A stretch of 64,000 bases of DNA from Streptomyces spectabilis (GCF_008704795.1 NZ_CP023690.1:5218501-5282500), one strand, 5' to 3'; positions 17,425 through 26,818 are shown, counted from the first letter of the stretch. The notes: generated by a model not told the origin, from the letters alone. Translations and numbers: made by a program.

Positions 17425-19883
17425 CCGCCGTGGACCTCAGCGTCGTCATCCCCGCCTTCAACGAGGAGCGCCGTCTCGCCCCCACCCTGGAGGCCGTCCG
17501 CGCCTACCTCGACGCGGCCCCCGAGCCCCCGGCGTGGGAGCTGATCGTCGTCGACGACGGCTCCACGGACCGCACGGCGGAGATCGCCGCCGCGGCCGCC
17601 GCGGCCGACCCCCGCGTCCAGCTGGTGCGCGGCGGCAGGAACCGCGGCAAGGGCCACGCCCTGCGCCAGGGCGTCCTCGCCTCGTACGGCCGCCGCGTCC
17701 TGGTCACGGACGCCGACCTGGCCGCGCCCATCGAGGAGCTGGAGGCCCTGGAGAAGGCCCTGGCCGACGGGAACGCGGCCGCGGTCGGCTCCCGGGCGCG
17801 GCCCGGCGCGACGATCGGCGTGCACCAGCACCGGCTGCGCGAGCTGCTCGGCCGGGGCGGGAACTTCGTCATACGCACGGTCGCCGTCCCCGGGATCCGT
17901 GACACCCAGTGCGGATTCAAGCTGTTCGACGGCGACCGGGCCCGCGCGGCGTTCGCCGCGTCACGCCTGCGCGGCTGGGGCATCGACGTCGAGATCCTGC
18001 ACCACTTCCGCGCCCAGGGCTGGCCGGTCGCCGAGGTGCCGGTGCAGTGGTCGCACCAGGAGGGCTCCAAGGTGCGGCCCACCGACTACGTCCGCGTCCT
18101 GGCCGAGCTGACCGCGCTGCGCGCCCGCGCGCTGCGCCCCGCCGATCTGCTCGTCGCCGCCCTGTTCCTGGTCGCATCGACCGCCCTGTACGCGCGCCGC
18201 TGGATCTCCCCGGACACCCGCTACCTCCCGCACGCCCTCCAGGACCAGAACCAGTGGGAGTGGTTCTTCGAGGTCACCGCCCACAACGTCAGGCACCTCG
18301 ACAACCCCCTGTTCACGACCTTCCAGAACGCCCCGGACGGCGTGAACCTCATGGCCAACACGGTCATGCTCGGGCTTTCCGTGCCGCTGGCCCCCGTGAC
18401 CTGGGTGTTCGGCCCGGCCGTCAGCCTGAACGTGGCGATGACGCTGGGCCTCGCCGCCACCGCGACCGCCTGGTACTGGCTCCTTCGCCGGCGGCTCGTA
18501 CGGCACCGGGGAGCCGCCGCCGTCGGCGCGGCGCTCGCCGCCTTCGCGCCGCCGATGGTCAGCCACGCGCACGCGCACCCGAACTTCATCGTCCTGTTCA
18601 TGATCCCGCTGATCATCGATCGGGCGCTGCGCCTGTGCGCGGGCCGTCACGTCGTACGGGACGGCGTGGTGCTCGGCCTGTTCACGGCGTACCAGATCTT
18701 CCTCGGCGAGGAGCCGCTGCTGCTCGCCGCCATGGGGATGGTGCTCTTCACCCTTGCGTACGCGGTGGTGCGGCGGGATGTCGCACGCGCCGCCTGGCGC
18801 CCCCTCGCGCGGGGCCTGGCGATCGGCGTCGGCGTCTGTCTGCCCCTGGTCGCCTTCCCTCTGTGGTGGCAGTTCTTCGGGCCGCAGAGCTACAAGAGCG
18901 TGCTGCACGGCGACAACGCGGGAAACAGCCCGCTCGCCCTGCTGTCCTTCGCCGAGCGCTCCCTCGCGGGCGACGCGGACACCGCTGCCTCGCTCTCGAT
19001 GAACCCGACCGAGCAGAACGCCTTCTACGGCTGGCCGCTCGTCGTGCTCGCCCTCGTGATCACGGTGTGGCTGTGGCGGCGCCCCGCGGTGAAGGCCCTC
19101 GCGTTCACGGCGGTCGCGGCGGCGTTCCTGTCCTTGGGCCCGAAGTTCCGCATCCCGCTGACGGACGTGGTCCTGCCCGGGCCGTGGGCCCTCCTCTCCG
19201 ACCGGCCGCTCTTCGAGTCGGTCATCGAGGGGCGCGTGGCGATGGTGTGCGCTCCGGTGCTCGGCATGCTCGTGGCGCTCGCGATCGAGCGGCTGCTCGT
19301 GAGCACGCGACGGGCGCCGGGGTGGGCGCCGACGGCGGGCCGCACCCGGGCCGCCGCCGTGCGGTACGCGGGCCTCGGCGCGGTCGCCGCCGCCCTGCTG
19401 CCCCTCGTACCGCTGCCCCTGAAGGCCGTGGACCGGATCGAGGTCCCGGCGTTCATCGCCGACGGCACCTGGCGGCGTTACGTCGACACGGCGGCGGGGG
19501 AGACCCTCGTCCCGGTGCCGCTGCCCGACCCCGGCTACGCGGAGGCGCTGCACTGGCAGACCACCGCGGGCCTGGGCTTCAGGCTCCCCGGCGGCTACTT
19601 CAACGGGCCCTGGGGCCCGGACCGCGTCGGCATCTACGGCGCCCCGCCCCGCAACACCACCAACCTCCTCCGCGACATCCGGGGCACCGGCGTGGCCGTG
19701 GGCGCCACGGACGCCTGGCGGCGGGCCGTGCGCGAGGACCTGCGGTACTGGAACGCGGGCGTCGTCGTGCTCGCCCCGCAGGCCGCCGACGCGGCGCTGC
19801 GCAGCACCCTCGACGACCTTCTTGGACAGCGCGGAAAGTGGGTAGACGGGGTGTGGATCTGGGACGTGCAAGGGGGATCCTGA
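17421..19883 (+). CDS. GT2 (dolichyl-phosphate glycosyltransferase-like) fused to multi-pass membrane domain
   Basis: An 820-residue fusion. Residues 1-235 are a family 2 glycosyltransferase of the DPM1/polyprenyl-phosphate type: SVVIPAFNEERRL, LIVVDDGSTDRTAEI, NRGKGHALRQG and the DxD-like VTDADLAAP, plus DTQCGFKLFDG. The rest has about ten hydrophobic helices (from LLVAALFLVASTALYA onward), an acidic region early in the first external loop (SPDTRYLP) and a C-terminal globular domain, resembling GT-C sugar transferases. This suggests one protein that first charges a polyprenyl-phosphate with sugar and then transfers it outside the membrane (inference). The ATG overlaps the GntR stop. The acceptor is unknown. 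Confidence 0.85.
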   Translation: MTAVDLSVVIPAFNEERRLAPTLEAVRAYLDAAPEPPAWELIVVDDGSTDRTAEIAAAAAAADPRVQLVRGGRNRGKGHALRQGVLASYGRRVLVTDADLAAPIEELEALEKALADGNAAAVGSRARPGATIGVHQHRLRELLGRGGNFVIRTVAVPGIRDTQCGFKLFDGDRARAAFAASRLRGWGIDVEILHHFRAQGWPVAEVPVQWSHQEGSKVRPTDYVRVLAELTALRARALRPADLLVAALFLVASTALYARRWISPDTRYLPHALQDQNQWEWFFEVTAHNVRHLDNPLFTTFQNAPDGVNLMANTVMLGLSVPLAPVTWVFGPAVSLNVAMTLGLAATATAWYWLLRRRLVRHRGAAAVGAALAAFAPPMVSHAHAHPNFIVLFMIPLIIDRALRLCAGRHVVRDGVVLGLFTAYQIFLGEEPLLLAAMGMVLFTLAYAVVRRDVARAAWRPLARGLAIGVGVCLPLVAFPLWWQFFGPQSYKSVLHGDNAGNSPLALLSFAERSLAGDADTAASLSMNPTEQNAFYGWPLVVLALVITVWLWRRPAVKALAFTAVAAAFLSLGPKFRIPLTDVVLPGPWALLSDRPLFESVIEGRVAMVCAPVLGMLVALAIERLLVSTRRAPGWAPTAGRTRAAAVRYAGLGAVAAALLPLVPLPLKAVDRIEVPAFIADGTWRRYVDTAAGETLVPVPLPDPGYAEALHWQTTAGLGFRLPGGYFNGPWGPDRVGIYGAPPRNTTNLLRDIRGTGVAVGATDAWRRAVREDLRYWNAGVVVLAPQAADAALRSTLDDLLGQRGKWVDGVWIWDVQGGS

Positions 19884-19976
19884 GCGGCCCCGCTGCCACT
19901 ACGCTGCGGGAACAACACGCACGGTAGTGAACCCCCGCGCACGCGCCCGCCCATCCGCTGACCCGAGGAGCCCTTC

Positions 19977-20627
19977 TTGGCCTGCGACTTGTGGCTCGTC
20001 CCGCTCGTCGATGTGCTCTGCCACAGCCCCGACAACCCCTTCGCGGAGGAACTCGCCGCGTACGACAAGGCGCTGACCGACGCGGGCCTGCCGACGGTCC
20101 CCGTCTACGCGTACATGCCGGGCCTGTCCGGCGACGTGGCGCCGGTGGCGGGCTTCGACTACGACGCGCTGCACTTCCTGCGGCGCGCGTACCTGCTGCG
20201 CGTCTGCGGTCTTGAGGTGACGCCGGTCGACGAGCTCGGCGGTGACTACGAACAGCTCCTGGAGATGTTCGATGCGACGGCCCAGCAGTCGCATCTGGTG
20301 TGGCACTACGACCACGCCGGGGCGTACGTGCCCGTGGACTTCCCGGCGCCGCTCGCCAACGACGAGCTGCTCGCGGGCGGCGGTCCGCTGGGGTCCTCGC
20401 ACGCCCTCCTGCGCGAGCTGGAGTTCGTGGCGCCGTCCATCGGCATAGACCCCGCGAACCCGCCGCTGCCCCCGGCCCCGCCGCGGTCCCCGACGGCCCT
20501 GGAGGAACCGGCCCCCGCGCCGCCCCACGACCCGAGCCCCTTCGCCCGCGAACGCCACGTCTGGCTCGGCCTCCACGCAGCCACGACCCGAAGCCTGGCC
20601 CAGGGCTCAATGATCATCTACAGCTAG
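19977..20627 (+). CDS. Hypothetical protein, TTG start
   Basis: A 216-residue protein starting at TTG, supported by GAGGAG six bases upstream (19966-19971). It begins ACDLWLVPLVDVLCHSPDN and contains an aromatic, acidic middle (FDYDALHFLRRAYLLR, HLVWHYDHAGAYVPVDF), then a Pro-rich segment and a conserved-looking end FARERHVWLGLHAATTRSLAQGS. No known catalytic motif. The style is that of a conserved streptomycete cytosolic protein; I cannot give a function. It converges with the SLATT-like gene. Confidence 0.75.
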   Translation: MACDLWLVPLVDVLCHSPDNPFAEELAAYDKALTDAGLPTVPVYAYMPGLSGDVAPVAGFDYDALHFLRRAYLLRVCGLEVTPVDELGGDYEQLLEMFDATAQQSHLVWHYDHAGAYVPVDFPAPLANDELLAGGGPLGSSHALLRELEFVAPSIGIDPANPPLPPAPPRSPTALEEPAPAPPHDPSPFARERHVWLGLHAATTRSLAQGSMIIYS

Positions 20628-20747
20628 CCGGCTCTCTCCCCTCCGCTGTGGGCAGCTGGTCCGCCCAGAGGGCGGAACGGGTGGGCACAGCCCAGGTGCC
20701 GCCCAGCCATGCAGCCGGGCCCCGCCGGCCACCGGGGCGCCCTCGCC

Positions 20748-21524
20748 TCACCGGGGCTCAGGGGGGCGCTGCCGGGGCATGTTCGGCCGGGCCCCCGGTG
20801 GCAGGGGGAAACGGCCCGGGGCCCCGCCGGGCTCGCGGGCGGGGCCGGGGGCGGGGCCGCCCCCGCCGGACTGCATGGCGAGCGGCGCGGCCCCCGCGCC
20901 GAACTCCACCATCCAGTCCACGGTCTCGGCCCGCACCAGCTCCGTCACGTCGTCGGAGAACCTCCGCAGCACCCCGAGACACCGCTCCGCCGCCTCGCTC
21001 GCGGTCCCCTCCGTCGGCCCGAGCACCTCCCGCACGCTCTCCGACGCCCAGTCGAACTGCAGCACCTGCAACCGCCGCTGCACGGCCTGCGCGGTGGCGA
21101 CGTCCCTTATCCACCCGGACGTGAAGCCGAAGTACCGGTCGCACCCCACGCACGCGACCCCGGCGAGCAGCGAAACGAATCCCCACGTGGCCGAGGCGCC
21201 CACCGCCCCGGTGAGGTCGAGCAGCGGAAGGACCCCGGCCCCGAGCGCCCCGAGCGCGGCGCCGCCGCGCAGGAGCCGGGCCCCGCGCCGCTTGCGGACG
21301 CGGTCGCGCAGGTACCACCCGGCGGTGTCGAGCGCACCCCGCTCCACCCACCGGTACAGCTCGTCGAGCCGCGCCGCGGGCTCGCCCCAGTCGCCCGTGG
21401 GGAACTCCCGGCCGCCCGGGGCGCCCCCGAGCCCGCCACCCGCGCCGCCCGGCGCCCCCGCCCCGGCCTCGTGCCCGTCATGGGGCACCCCCTCAGGCTG
21501 CATCTCCGGCTGGTGGTGGCTCAC
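20748..21524 (-). CDS. SLATT-domain-like membrane protein
   Basis: A 258-residue protein. After a Gly/Pro-rich N-terminus it has a segment LYRWVERGALDTAGWYLRDRVRKRRGARLLR, two adjacent transmembrane helices (residues about 115-160: GAALGALGAGVLPLL and WGFVSLLAGVACVGCDRYFGF), then a long helical region (VQRRLQVLQFDW) and a Gly/Pro-rich tail. This two-helix plus coiled-coil plan fits SLATT domains, which are predicted pore-forming effectors in bacterial conflict systems. GTG at 21524 with GGGAG six bases upstream. It stands alone, divergent from ybaB, so an effector role is only suggested. Confidence 0.65.
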   Translation of the reverse strand: MSHHQPEMQPEGVPHDGHEAGAGAPGGAGGGLGGAPGGREFPTGDWGEPAARLDELYRWVERGALDTAGWYLRDRVRKRRGARLLRGGAALGALGAGVLPLLDLTGAVGASATWGFVSLLAGVACVGCDRYFGFTSGWIRDVATAQAVQRRLQVLQFDWASESVREVLGPTEGTASEAAERCLGVLRRFSDDVTELVRAETVDWMVEFGAGAAPLAMQSGGGGPAPGPAREPGGAPGRFPLPPGARPNMPRQRPPEPR

Positions 21525-21540
21525 CCGGCACTCCCTCGGC

Positions 21541-21562
21541 TTCCGCATAAGTTCCGCATAAG
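21541..21562. repeat. Tandem 11-bp repeat before the SLATT-like gene
   Basis: TTCCGCATAAG is repeated twice head-to-tail (21541-21551, 21552-21562), 17-38 bases upstream of the SLATT-like start, where a promoter or operator would lie. Confidence 0.6.
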
Positions 21563-21719
21563 TGACGCAACGTAATGGACGGTGCCTCTGCGCGAGCACA
21601 AGTCCTACCGCCCAATGGGTGGCTATGCGGCCGTTTTCACGGCTTTTCCGCCTGGAAGGGGAGCTTGATCAGGTATAGGAGCGCGGTCGATCTCACCCGA
21701 AAGAGTGCCGCCGGGAGTG

Positions 21720-21737
21720 CCGGGGCGCGCGCCCCGG
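21720..21737. repeat. 18-bp GC palindrome upstream of ybaB
   Basis: CCGGGGCGCGCGCCCCGG is a perfect palindrome about 80 bases upstream of the ybaB GTG, just ahead of a possible -10 element TAGGCT at 21746. It may be an operator or a transcript hairpin; function unknown. Confidence 0.4.
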
Positions 21738-21816
21738 TCACCACGTAGGCTCGTGCCAGGCGTCAACCCGCCCGACAAGCACGTCGTACGCACTCGATCG
21801 ACACCAGGAGCTGATC

Positions 21817-22158
21817 GTGATCCCCGGTGGTGGACAGCCCAACATGCAGCAGCTGCTCCAGCAGGCCCAGAAGATGCAGCAGGACCTCGCGAAGGCACAG
21901 GAGGAGCTGGCGCGCACCGAGGTCGAAGGCCAGGCGGGCGGCGGCCTCGTCAAGGCCACGGTCACCGGCTCCGGTGAGCTGCGCGCCCTCGCGATCGACC
22001 CGAAGGCGGTCGACCCGGAGGACACGGAGACCCTCGCGGACCTGGTCGTGGCCGCCGTGCACGCGGCGAACGAGAACGCGCAGGCGCTCCAGCAGCAGAA
22101 GCTCGGCCCGCTGGCCCAGGGACTCGGCGGCGGCGGCATCCCCGGCCTGCCGTTCTAA
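21817..22158 (+). CDS. YbaB/EbfC nucleoid-associated protein
   Basis: A 113-residue DNA-binding protein: N-terminal helix [22 protein letters not shown], then the strand pair [27 protein letters not shown] and C-terminal helices ([16 protein letters not shown]), the typical YbaB tweezer fold. It binds DNA non-specifically and is encoded next to recR in most bacteria, as here. GTG start with AGGAG upstream. Probably co-transcribed with recR across 103 bases. Confidence 0.96.
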   Translation: MIPGGGQPNMQQLLQQAQKMQQDLAKAQEELARTEVEGQAGGGLVKATVTGSGELRALAIDPKAVDPEDTETLADLVVAAVHAANENAQALQQQKLGPLAQGLGGGGIPGLPF

Positions 22159-22261
22159 TCGCCGTTACCTTCAAAGTCGCCCGGCGGCCAACTACGGTAC
22201 GTATCAAAGCCCCCTGACCCCCGAACACTGACCCCGGAAAACCCGCAGGAAAGGCAGTCCG

Positions 22262-22861
22262 TTGTACGAAGGCGTGGTCCAGGACCTCATCGACGAATTG
22301 GGCAGGCTGCCCGGCGTCGGTCCCAAGAGCGCGCAGCGGATCGCCTTCCACATCCTCCAGGCGGAGCCCACGGACGTGCGGCGCCTCGCGCATGCGCTCC
22401 TGGAGGTGAAGGAGAAGGTCCGCTTCTGCGCGACCTGCGGGAACGTGGCGCAGGAGGAGCTCTGCAACATCTGCCGCGACCCCCGTCGGGACCCCGCGGT
22501 CATCTGCGTGGTCGAGGAGCCCAAGGACGTCGTGGCGATCGAGCGGACCCGTGAGTTCCGGGGCCGGTACCACGTGCTCGGCGGCGCCATCAGCCCCATC
22601 GAGGGCGTGGGCCCCGACGACCTGCGCATACGGGAACTCCTCGCGCGCCTCGCCGACGGCACCGTCATCGAGCTGATCCTCGCGACGGACCCGAACCTGG
22701 AGGGCGAGGCCACGGCGACGTACCTCGCGCGCATGATCAAGCCGATGGGCCTGAAGGTCACCCGCCTGGCCAGCGGACTCCCTGTCGGGGGAGATCTGGA
22801 ATACGCGGACGAGGTCACCCTGGGCCGCGCTTTCGAGGGGAGACGACTCCTAGATGTCTAA
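22262..22861 (+). CDS. recR: Recombination mediator protein RecR
   Basis: A 199-residue DNA clamp of the RecFOR pathway that helps load RecA at gaps. Seen: helix-hairpin-helix [20 protein letters not shown] (residues 12-31), the C4 zinc finger CATCGN...CNIC (residues 57-72) and the Toprim domain with the acidic [12 protein letters not shown] and [13 protein letters not shown]. Start is TTG at 22262 with AGGAAAGG upstream. Its stop overlaps the DUF5063 gene by 8 bases. Confidence 0.98.
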   Translation: MYEGVVQDLIDELGRLPGVGPKSAQRIAFHILQAEPTDVRRLAHALLEVKEKVRFCATCGNVAQEELCNICRDPRRDPAVICVVEEPKDVVAIERTREFRGRYHVLGGAISPIEGVGPDDLRIRELLARLADGTVIELILATDPNLEGEATATYLARMIKPMGLKVTRLASGLPVGGDLEYADEVTLGRAFEGRRLLDV

Positions 22862-23534
22862 GTCACCTGAGCCCCAGCCGAAGACGCTGGTGCACGCCGC
22901 GTCCCAGGACCCGGACGACTTCGCGGTCCAGATCTCCGACCAGATCGAGAGCTTCATCGTCGCGGTCACGGAGGTCGCCCGGGGCGACGAGCCGGACTCG
23001 GCCGTCCCCTTCCTCCTCCTGGAGGTCTCCCAGCTGCTCCTGGCCGGGGGCCGCCTCGGCGCGCACGAGGACATCGTCCCCGACGAGCGCTACGAGCCGG
23101 ACCTGGGCCCGGAGGGCGACGTGGACGAGCTCCGCGAGCGCCTGGCCGTCCTCCTCGACCCGATCGACGTCTACTCCGAGGTCTTCGACCCGTACGAGCC
23201 GCGCAAGGCCCCGGTGGCCTGCCGCATCTCCGACGACCTGGCCGACGTCGTCACCGACCTCCGCCACGGCCTGGCCCACTACCGCGAGGGCCGCACCACG
23301 GAGGCCCTGTGGTGGTGGCAGTTCTCCTACTTCTCCAACTGGGGCGCCACGGCGTCGGCGTCCCTGCGCGCCCTCCAGTCCCTGGTCGCCCACGTCCGCC
23401 TGAACCAGCCCCTGGAGGACCTCAACGGCCTCGACACCGACCAGGACCTCACGGACGAGACCCTGGAAGAGGCCGCGGGCAAGGTCATGGCCGAGGAGAT
23501 CGCCGGGCCCCTGGGCCTGCGCCCGGTCCAGTAA
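22854..23534 (+). CDS. DUF5063 domain-containing protein
   Basis: A 226-residue cytosolic protein of the actinobacterial DUF5063 family, nearly always downstream of recR. It is acidic and mainly helical, with the conserved [30 protein letters not shown], and an aromatic block [19 protein letters not shown]. The ATG lies inside the end of recR (22854 against recR stop 22861), so the two are coupled. No biochemical function is known to me; linkage to RecR suggests recombination or repair support. Confidence 0.88.
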   Translation: MSKSPEPQPKTLVHAASQDPDDFAVQISDQIESFIVAVTEVARGDEPDSAVPFLLLEVSQLLLAGGRLGAHEDIVPDERYEPDLGPEGDVDELRERLAVLLDPIDVYSEVFDPYEPRKAPVACRISDDLADVVTDLRHGLAHYREGRTTEALWWWQFSYFSNWGATASASLRALQSLVAHVRLNQPLEDLNGLDTDQDLTDETLEEAAGKVMAEEIAGPLGLRPVQ

Positions 23535-23609
23535 TCCGCTTCCCGGCTCCCCCGGCGGGGCGTGGCGTTACGCTGCGCACTACTGCCGTGCGGTGAGGGG
23601 GGCTTGCTT

Positions 23610-23927
23610 GTGGCGGACGAGACATCCTGGGCGGGACTCGCGGAGGCGATCGGCGCGGTGCGCGCGGAGCTGCTCCGGGCGGAGGAAGCGGGCCGGAACG
23701 AGAGCGTGCGGTTCCGCACCGGCCCCGTGGAGCTGGAGTTCTCCGTCGACGTCCGCAAGGAGGGCGAGGCACGGGCGAAGGTCTTCGTGCTCCCCTTCGG
23801 GGCGGAGGCGAAGGGGTCCCGCTCGACCGGTACGACCCACCGCCTCAAGGTGACCCTCCAGCCGGTGGACGACGCGGGCGAGGACCGCCTCATCGGCGAC
23901 CGTGACGCGCAGGGGCGCCCTCGGTAG
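23610..23927 (+). CDS. Trypsin-co-occurring domain 2 (Trypco2) protein
   Basis: A 105-residue protein starting at GTG (23610) after GAGGGGGG. It begins with an amphipathic helix TSWAGLAEAIGAVRAELLRAEEAG, followed by beta strands VRFRTGPVELEFSVDVRKEGEA, KVFVLPFGAEA and HRLKVTLQPV. This is the layout of the Trypco2 family, which occurs beside trypsin-like peptidase/NTPase proteins in predicted bacterial conflict systems. The next gene starts 6 bases after its stop and encodes exactly such a protease-NTPase. It probably acts as a regulator or substrate of the protease (inference). Confidence 0.82.
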   Translation: MADETSWAGLAEAIGAVRAELLRAEEAGRNESVRFRTGPVELEFSVDVRKEGEARAKVFVLPFGAEAKGSRSTGTTHRLKVTLQPVDDAGEDRLIGDRDAQGRPR

Positions 23928-23933
23928 CGCGCG

Positions 23934-26582
23934 ATGGACGTACGACGGGTCGTCGAGCTGTGGAATCCGGACGCGGGCCTCTCCGGCACCGGCTACCTCG
24001 TCGCGGACCGCCTGGTCCTGACGGCGCTCCATAACGTGCGCGGCGCCGGAGCGGCGGAGGTCAGACCGCTCGGGAGCGACGCGTGGGCGCGGGCCGAGGT
24101 GCTCTGGCCCGCCGCGGACGCCGGCGCACCCGACGCGGCGCTGCTCCGGATCGTGGACACCCGGTGGACGCCGCCCGGGGGAGAGCCGGTGCGGTGGGGC
24201 AGGATCGACGCGGCGGCGCCCCCGGCGGAGGGCCGGCTCCCCTGTCTCGCCGTGGGCCTGCCCCGCTCGGAGGCGCGCGACGGCCTCCGTGACACCAAGG
24301 AGATCCGCGGCCACGTCGAGGCCCTGACGGGCCTGAAGGCGGACGGCGTCATCACCGTCCACGTCGACCGGGCGGCGGCACCGAGCAAGGGCGAGGGGCG
24401 CTGGGCGGGGGCCTCGGGAGCCGCGCTCTTCTGCCGGGGACGGATCATCGGCGTCCTCACCGCGGACCGGGCCCGTGACTACGAGGCGAACCAGCTCACG
24501 GCGGTGTCGGTGGAGTCGCTCGCGGCCCGGCCCGGCTTCGCGCGGGCGGTGGGGGAGCTGCTCCTGGAGACCCTGACCGCGGAGCTTCCGTACGGGCGGA
24601 CGGCGTACGACATCGAGGCCCCGCCCGGCCTCAACAACCTGCCCGAGCTGCCGTCCCGGCACTTCGTGGGCCGCGAGGACGTGCTCGCCGAGCTGGAGCG
24701 GGCCCTGGCCGGGGACTCCCAGACCATCACGCAGACGCTGCACGGCCTGGGCGGTGTCGGCAAGACGACCTTGGCGTTGCACTACGCCCACGCGCACGTG
24801 GGGACGTACCGCCTGGTGTGGTGGATCCGCTCGGACAGCCGCGAACTGATCGAGGCGAGCCTCGCCGCCCTCGCCCTGCGCGTCCAGGGGGCCGCCGCCT
24901 CGGACCTCACCACCACCCAGGCAGCCGACTGGGCCGTCGGCTGGCTCCAGACGCACCCGGGCTGGCTCCTGGTGTTCGACAACGTGGAGCGGCCTCAGGT
25001 CGCGGCGGCGGTGACGGGGCAACTGCGGTCCTCCGGGCGGTACTTGATCACCAGTCGCTACCGGAGCGGCTGGGCGGGCGCCCCGATCGCCCTGCCGGTC
25101 CTGGACGAGGGCGCGTCCCTCGACCTGCTCGCCCGGCTCACGGACGACGGCGAGGCCGGGGCCGAGGCGCGGGCCCTCGCCGAGGAACTCGGCCATCTGC
25201 CCCTGGCGTTGGAGCAGGCGGGTGCCTTCGTGGCGCAGACCGGGAGCACGCTGGGCGAGTACCGGCTCATGCTCCGGCGGCATCCGGAGCGCACGACGGC
25301 CGCCGCGCCCGGCGGTACGGACCCGATGCGGACCGTGGCCCGGATCTGGCGCATCACTCTCGACGCCGTGCACGCCAAGGACCCCCGCGCGGTGGACCTC
25401 CTGCGCATGGCCGCGTGGTGCGCGCCCACGGACATCCCCCGGGAGCTCTTCACGGAGGTGGTCGAAGACCCGCTGGACCTGGCCCAGGCCCTGGGGCTGC
25501 TCGCCGACTACAACCTGATCTCGCTGGAGCGGCAGACGCTGGGCGTGCACCGCCTCGTGCAGCGGGTGGCGCGCACGGCGTCGCCCGAGGATCCGCACCG
25601 GGCGCCGGAGCGCATCACGGAGGCGCGGGACAGGGCCGCGGCGGCGCTGCGGCGCGTCCTTCCGCTGGACCCCCGTCTCAACGTCGCGGGCTGGCCCGAG
25701 TGGAGGCGTCTGCTGCCCCATGTCGAAGCGCTCCTGGACGCGGTCGACCCCGCCGACGACACCGAGGACACCGACTTCGCCCTCAACGAGTGGGCGCAGT
25801 ACCTGGCGGGGCAGGAGCAGCGGGGCCGGGCCATCGCGCTCCTGCGCCGTTCCGTGGCCGCTTCGTCCCGTCTGTTCGGCGAGAAGCACGCCAGCACGCT
25901 GACCGCGTACAACAACCTCGCGAGCGCGTACGAGTCGGCGGGGGAGCTGGACGAGGCGATCGCGCTCCTGGAGCGGACGCTGACGGCCCGGATCGAAGTG
26001 AGCGGCGACGACGACCCGAACACGCTCATCGTGCGCAACAACCTCGCGAGTGCCTATCAGACGGCGGGGGACCTGGAGCGCGCGACGCCGCTGCACGAGC
26101 GGAACCTGTCCGACCGCATGCGTCTCCTGGGCTCCGACCATCTGAGCACGCTGCTCTCGCGCAACAACCTCGCGGACGCGTATCTGCTGGCGGGGCAGCT
26201 GGCCCGGGCGGCCCCGATGTTCGAGGAGGCCCTGGCCGGCTGCCTGCGCGTGCTGGGCGGCGACCACCCCTTCACCCACGTCGTGCGCAGCAACGTCGCG
26301 TACTGCTGCGAGGCCGCGGGGGACCTGGAGCGCGCGGTGGCCCTGCTTGAGCAGACGGCCGCCGACCGCGTCCGGACGCTGGGCGGGGAGCATCCGGACG
26401 CGTTGCGGTCACAGCTGCACCTCGCGCGTGCCTACCGGGCGGCGGGCGACCTGCCGCGGGCGACCGCGCTCCTTGAGCGGACGCTGGACGTCTGTGCCCG
26501 GGCCCTGGGCGAGGGCCACCCGGTGACGACGCACGCGCGGAGCAGTCTGGCCGAGGCCCTGGAGCAGGCCGCCTCCTCATAG
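23934..26582 (+). CDS. Trypsin-like protease / NB-ARC STAND ATPase / TPR protein
   Basis: An 882-residue three-part protein. Residues 1-200 are a trypsin-like serine protease with a complete triad: His33 (LVLTALHNV), Asp67 (GAPDAALLRIVD) and Ser161 (WAGASGAALF). Residues 235-560 are an NB-ARC-type STAND ATPase: FVGREDVLAELERAL, Walker A GLGGVGKTT (271-279), Walker B WLLVFDNV, a sensor ITSRYRSGW and the GxP motif in LGHLPLALEQAG. From about 620 to the end are tetratricopeptide repeats (AYNNLASAYESAGELDEAIALLERTL and variants). Predicted logic: TPRs sense, ATPase switches, protease acts. No secretion signal, so it works in the cytosol. It is coupled to Trypco2 and inserted between DUF5063 and ask. 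Confidence 0.88.
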   Translation: MDVRRVVELWNPDAGLSGTGYLVADRLVLTALHNVRGAGAAEVRPLGSDAWARAEVLWPAADAGAPDAALLRIVDTRWTPPGGEPVRWGRIDAAAPPAEGRLPCLAVGLPRSEARDGLRDTKEIRGHVEALTGLKADGVITVHVDRAAAPSKGEGRWAGASGAALFCRGRIIGVLTADRARDYEANQLTAVSVESLAARPGFARAVGELLLETLTAELPYGRTAYDIEAPPGLNNLPELPSRHFVGREDVLAELERALAGDSQTITQTLHGLGGVGKTTLALHYAHAHVGTYRLVWWIRSDSRELIEASLAALALRVQGAAASDLTTTQAADWAVGWLQTHPGWLLVFDNVERPQVAAAVTGQLRSSGRYLITSRYRSGWAGAPIALPVLDEGASLDLLARLTDDGEAGAEARALAEELGHLPLALEQAGAFVAQTGSTLGEYRLMLRRHPERTTAAAPGGTDPMRTVARIWRITLDAVHAKDPRAVDLLRMAAWCAPTDIPRELFTEVVEDPLDLAQALGLLADYNLISLERQTLGVHRLVQRVARTASPEDPHRAPERITEARDRAAAALRRVLPLDPRLNVAGWPEWRRLLPHVEALLDAVDPADDTEDTDFALNEWAQYLAGQEQRGRAIALLRRSVAASSRLFGEKHASTLTAYNNLASAYESAGELDEAIALLERTLTARIEVSGDDDPNTLIVRNNLASAYQTAGDLERATPLHERNLSDRMRLLGSDHLSTLLSRNNLADAYLLAGQLARAAPMFEEALAGCLRVLGGDHPFTHVVRSNVAYCCEAAGDLERAVALLEQTAADRVRTLGGEHPDALRSQLHLARAYRAAGDLPRATALLERTLDVCARALGEGHPVTTHARSSLAEALEQAASS

Positions 26583-26642
26583 CCACAGCTCCCCCGTGCG
26601 ATCCCGCGCGCCCCTGTGACCCACCCCACTTTCCGGCGTGCT

Positions 26643-26677
26643 CCGCTCCGCAGCGGGCAGTGGAGTCCCCGGAGCGG
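26643..26677 (+). terminator. Possible hairpin between the Trypco2 module and ask
   Basis: CCGCTCCG (26643-26650) and CGGAGCGG (26670-26677) can pair across a 19-base loop, 60 bases past the protease-ATPase stop. The rest of this 236-base gap probably holds the ask promoter; TAGACT near 26766 is a possible -10 element. Confidence 0.35.
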
Positions 26678-26818
26678 CCGGAGGACAAGGAGCCATCGGT
26701 GATCACGACGTGAGCGGGACATCTCACGATCTGATACTGCCGGGGCTGAATTCGGCCGCTCGTTAGACTGAGCCGACCGCCGTGGGCGGGAAGAGACGTA
26801 ACTGAGCGAGGAGCGCAC

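Noticed and set aside
21600..21816. Search for the SRP RNA or a tRNA near ybaB-recR
   Set aside because: The conserved GGAAGCAGCC-type core of SRP RNA and tRNA T-loop patterns are not present.
23580..26393. 937-codon open frame antisense to the protease/NB-ARC/TPR gene
   Set aside because: The sense protein has a full triad and Walker motifs; the antisense frame has none.
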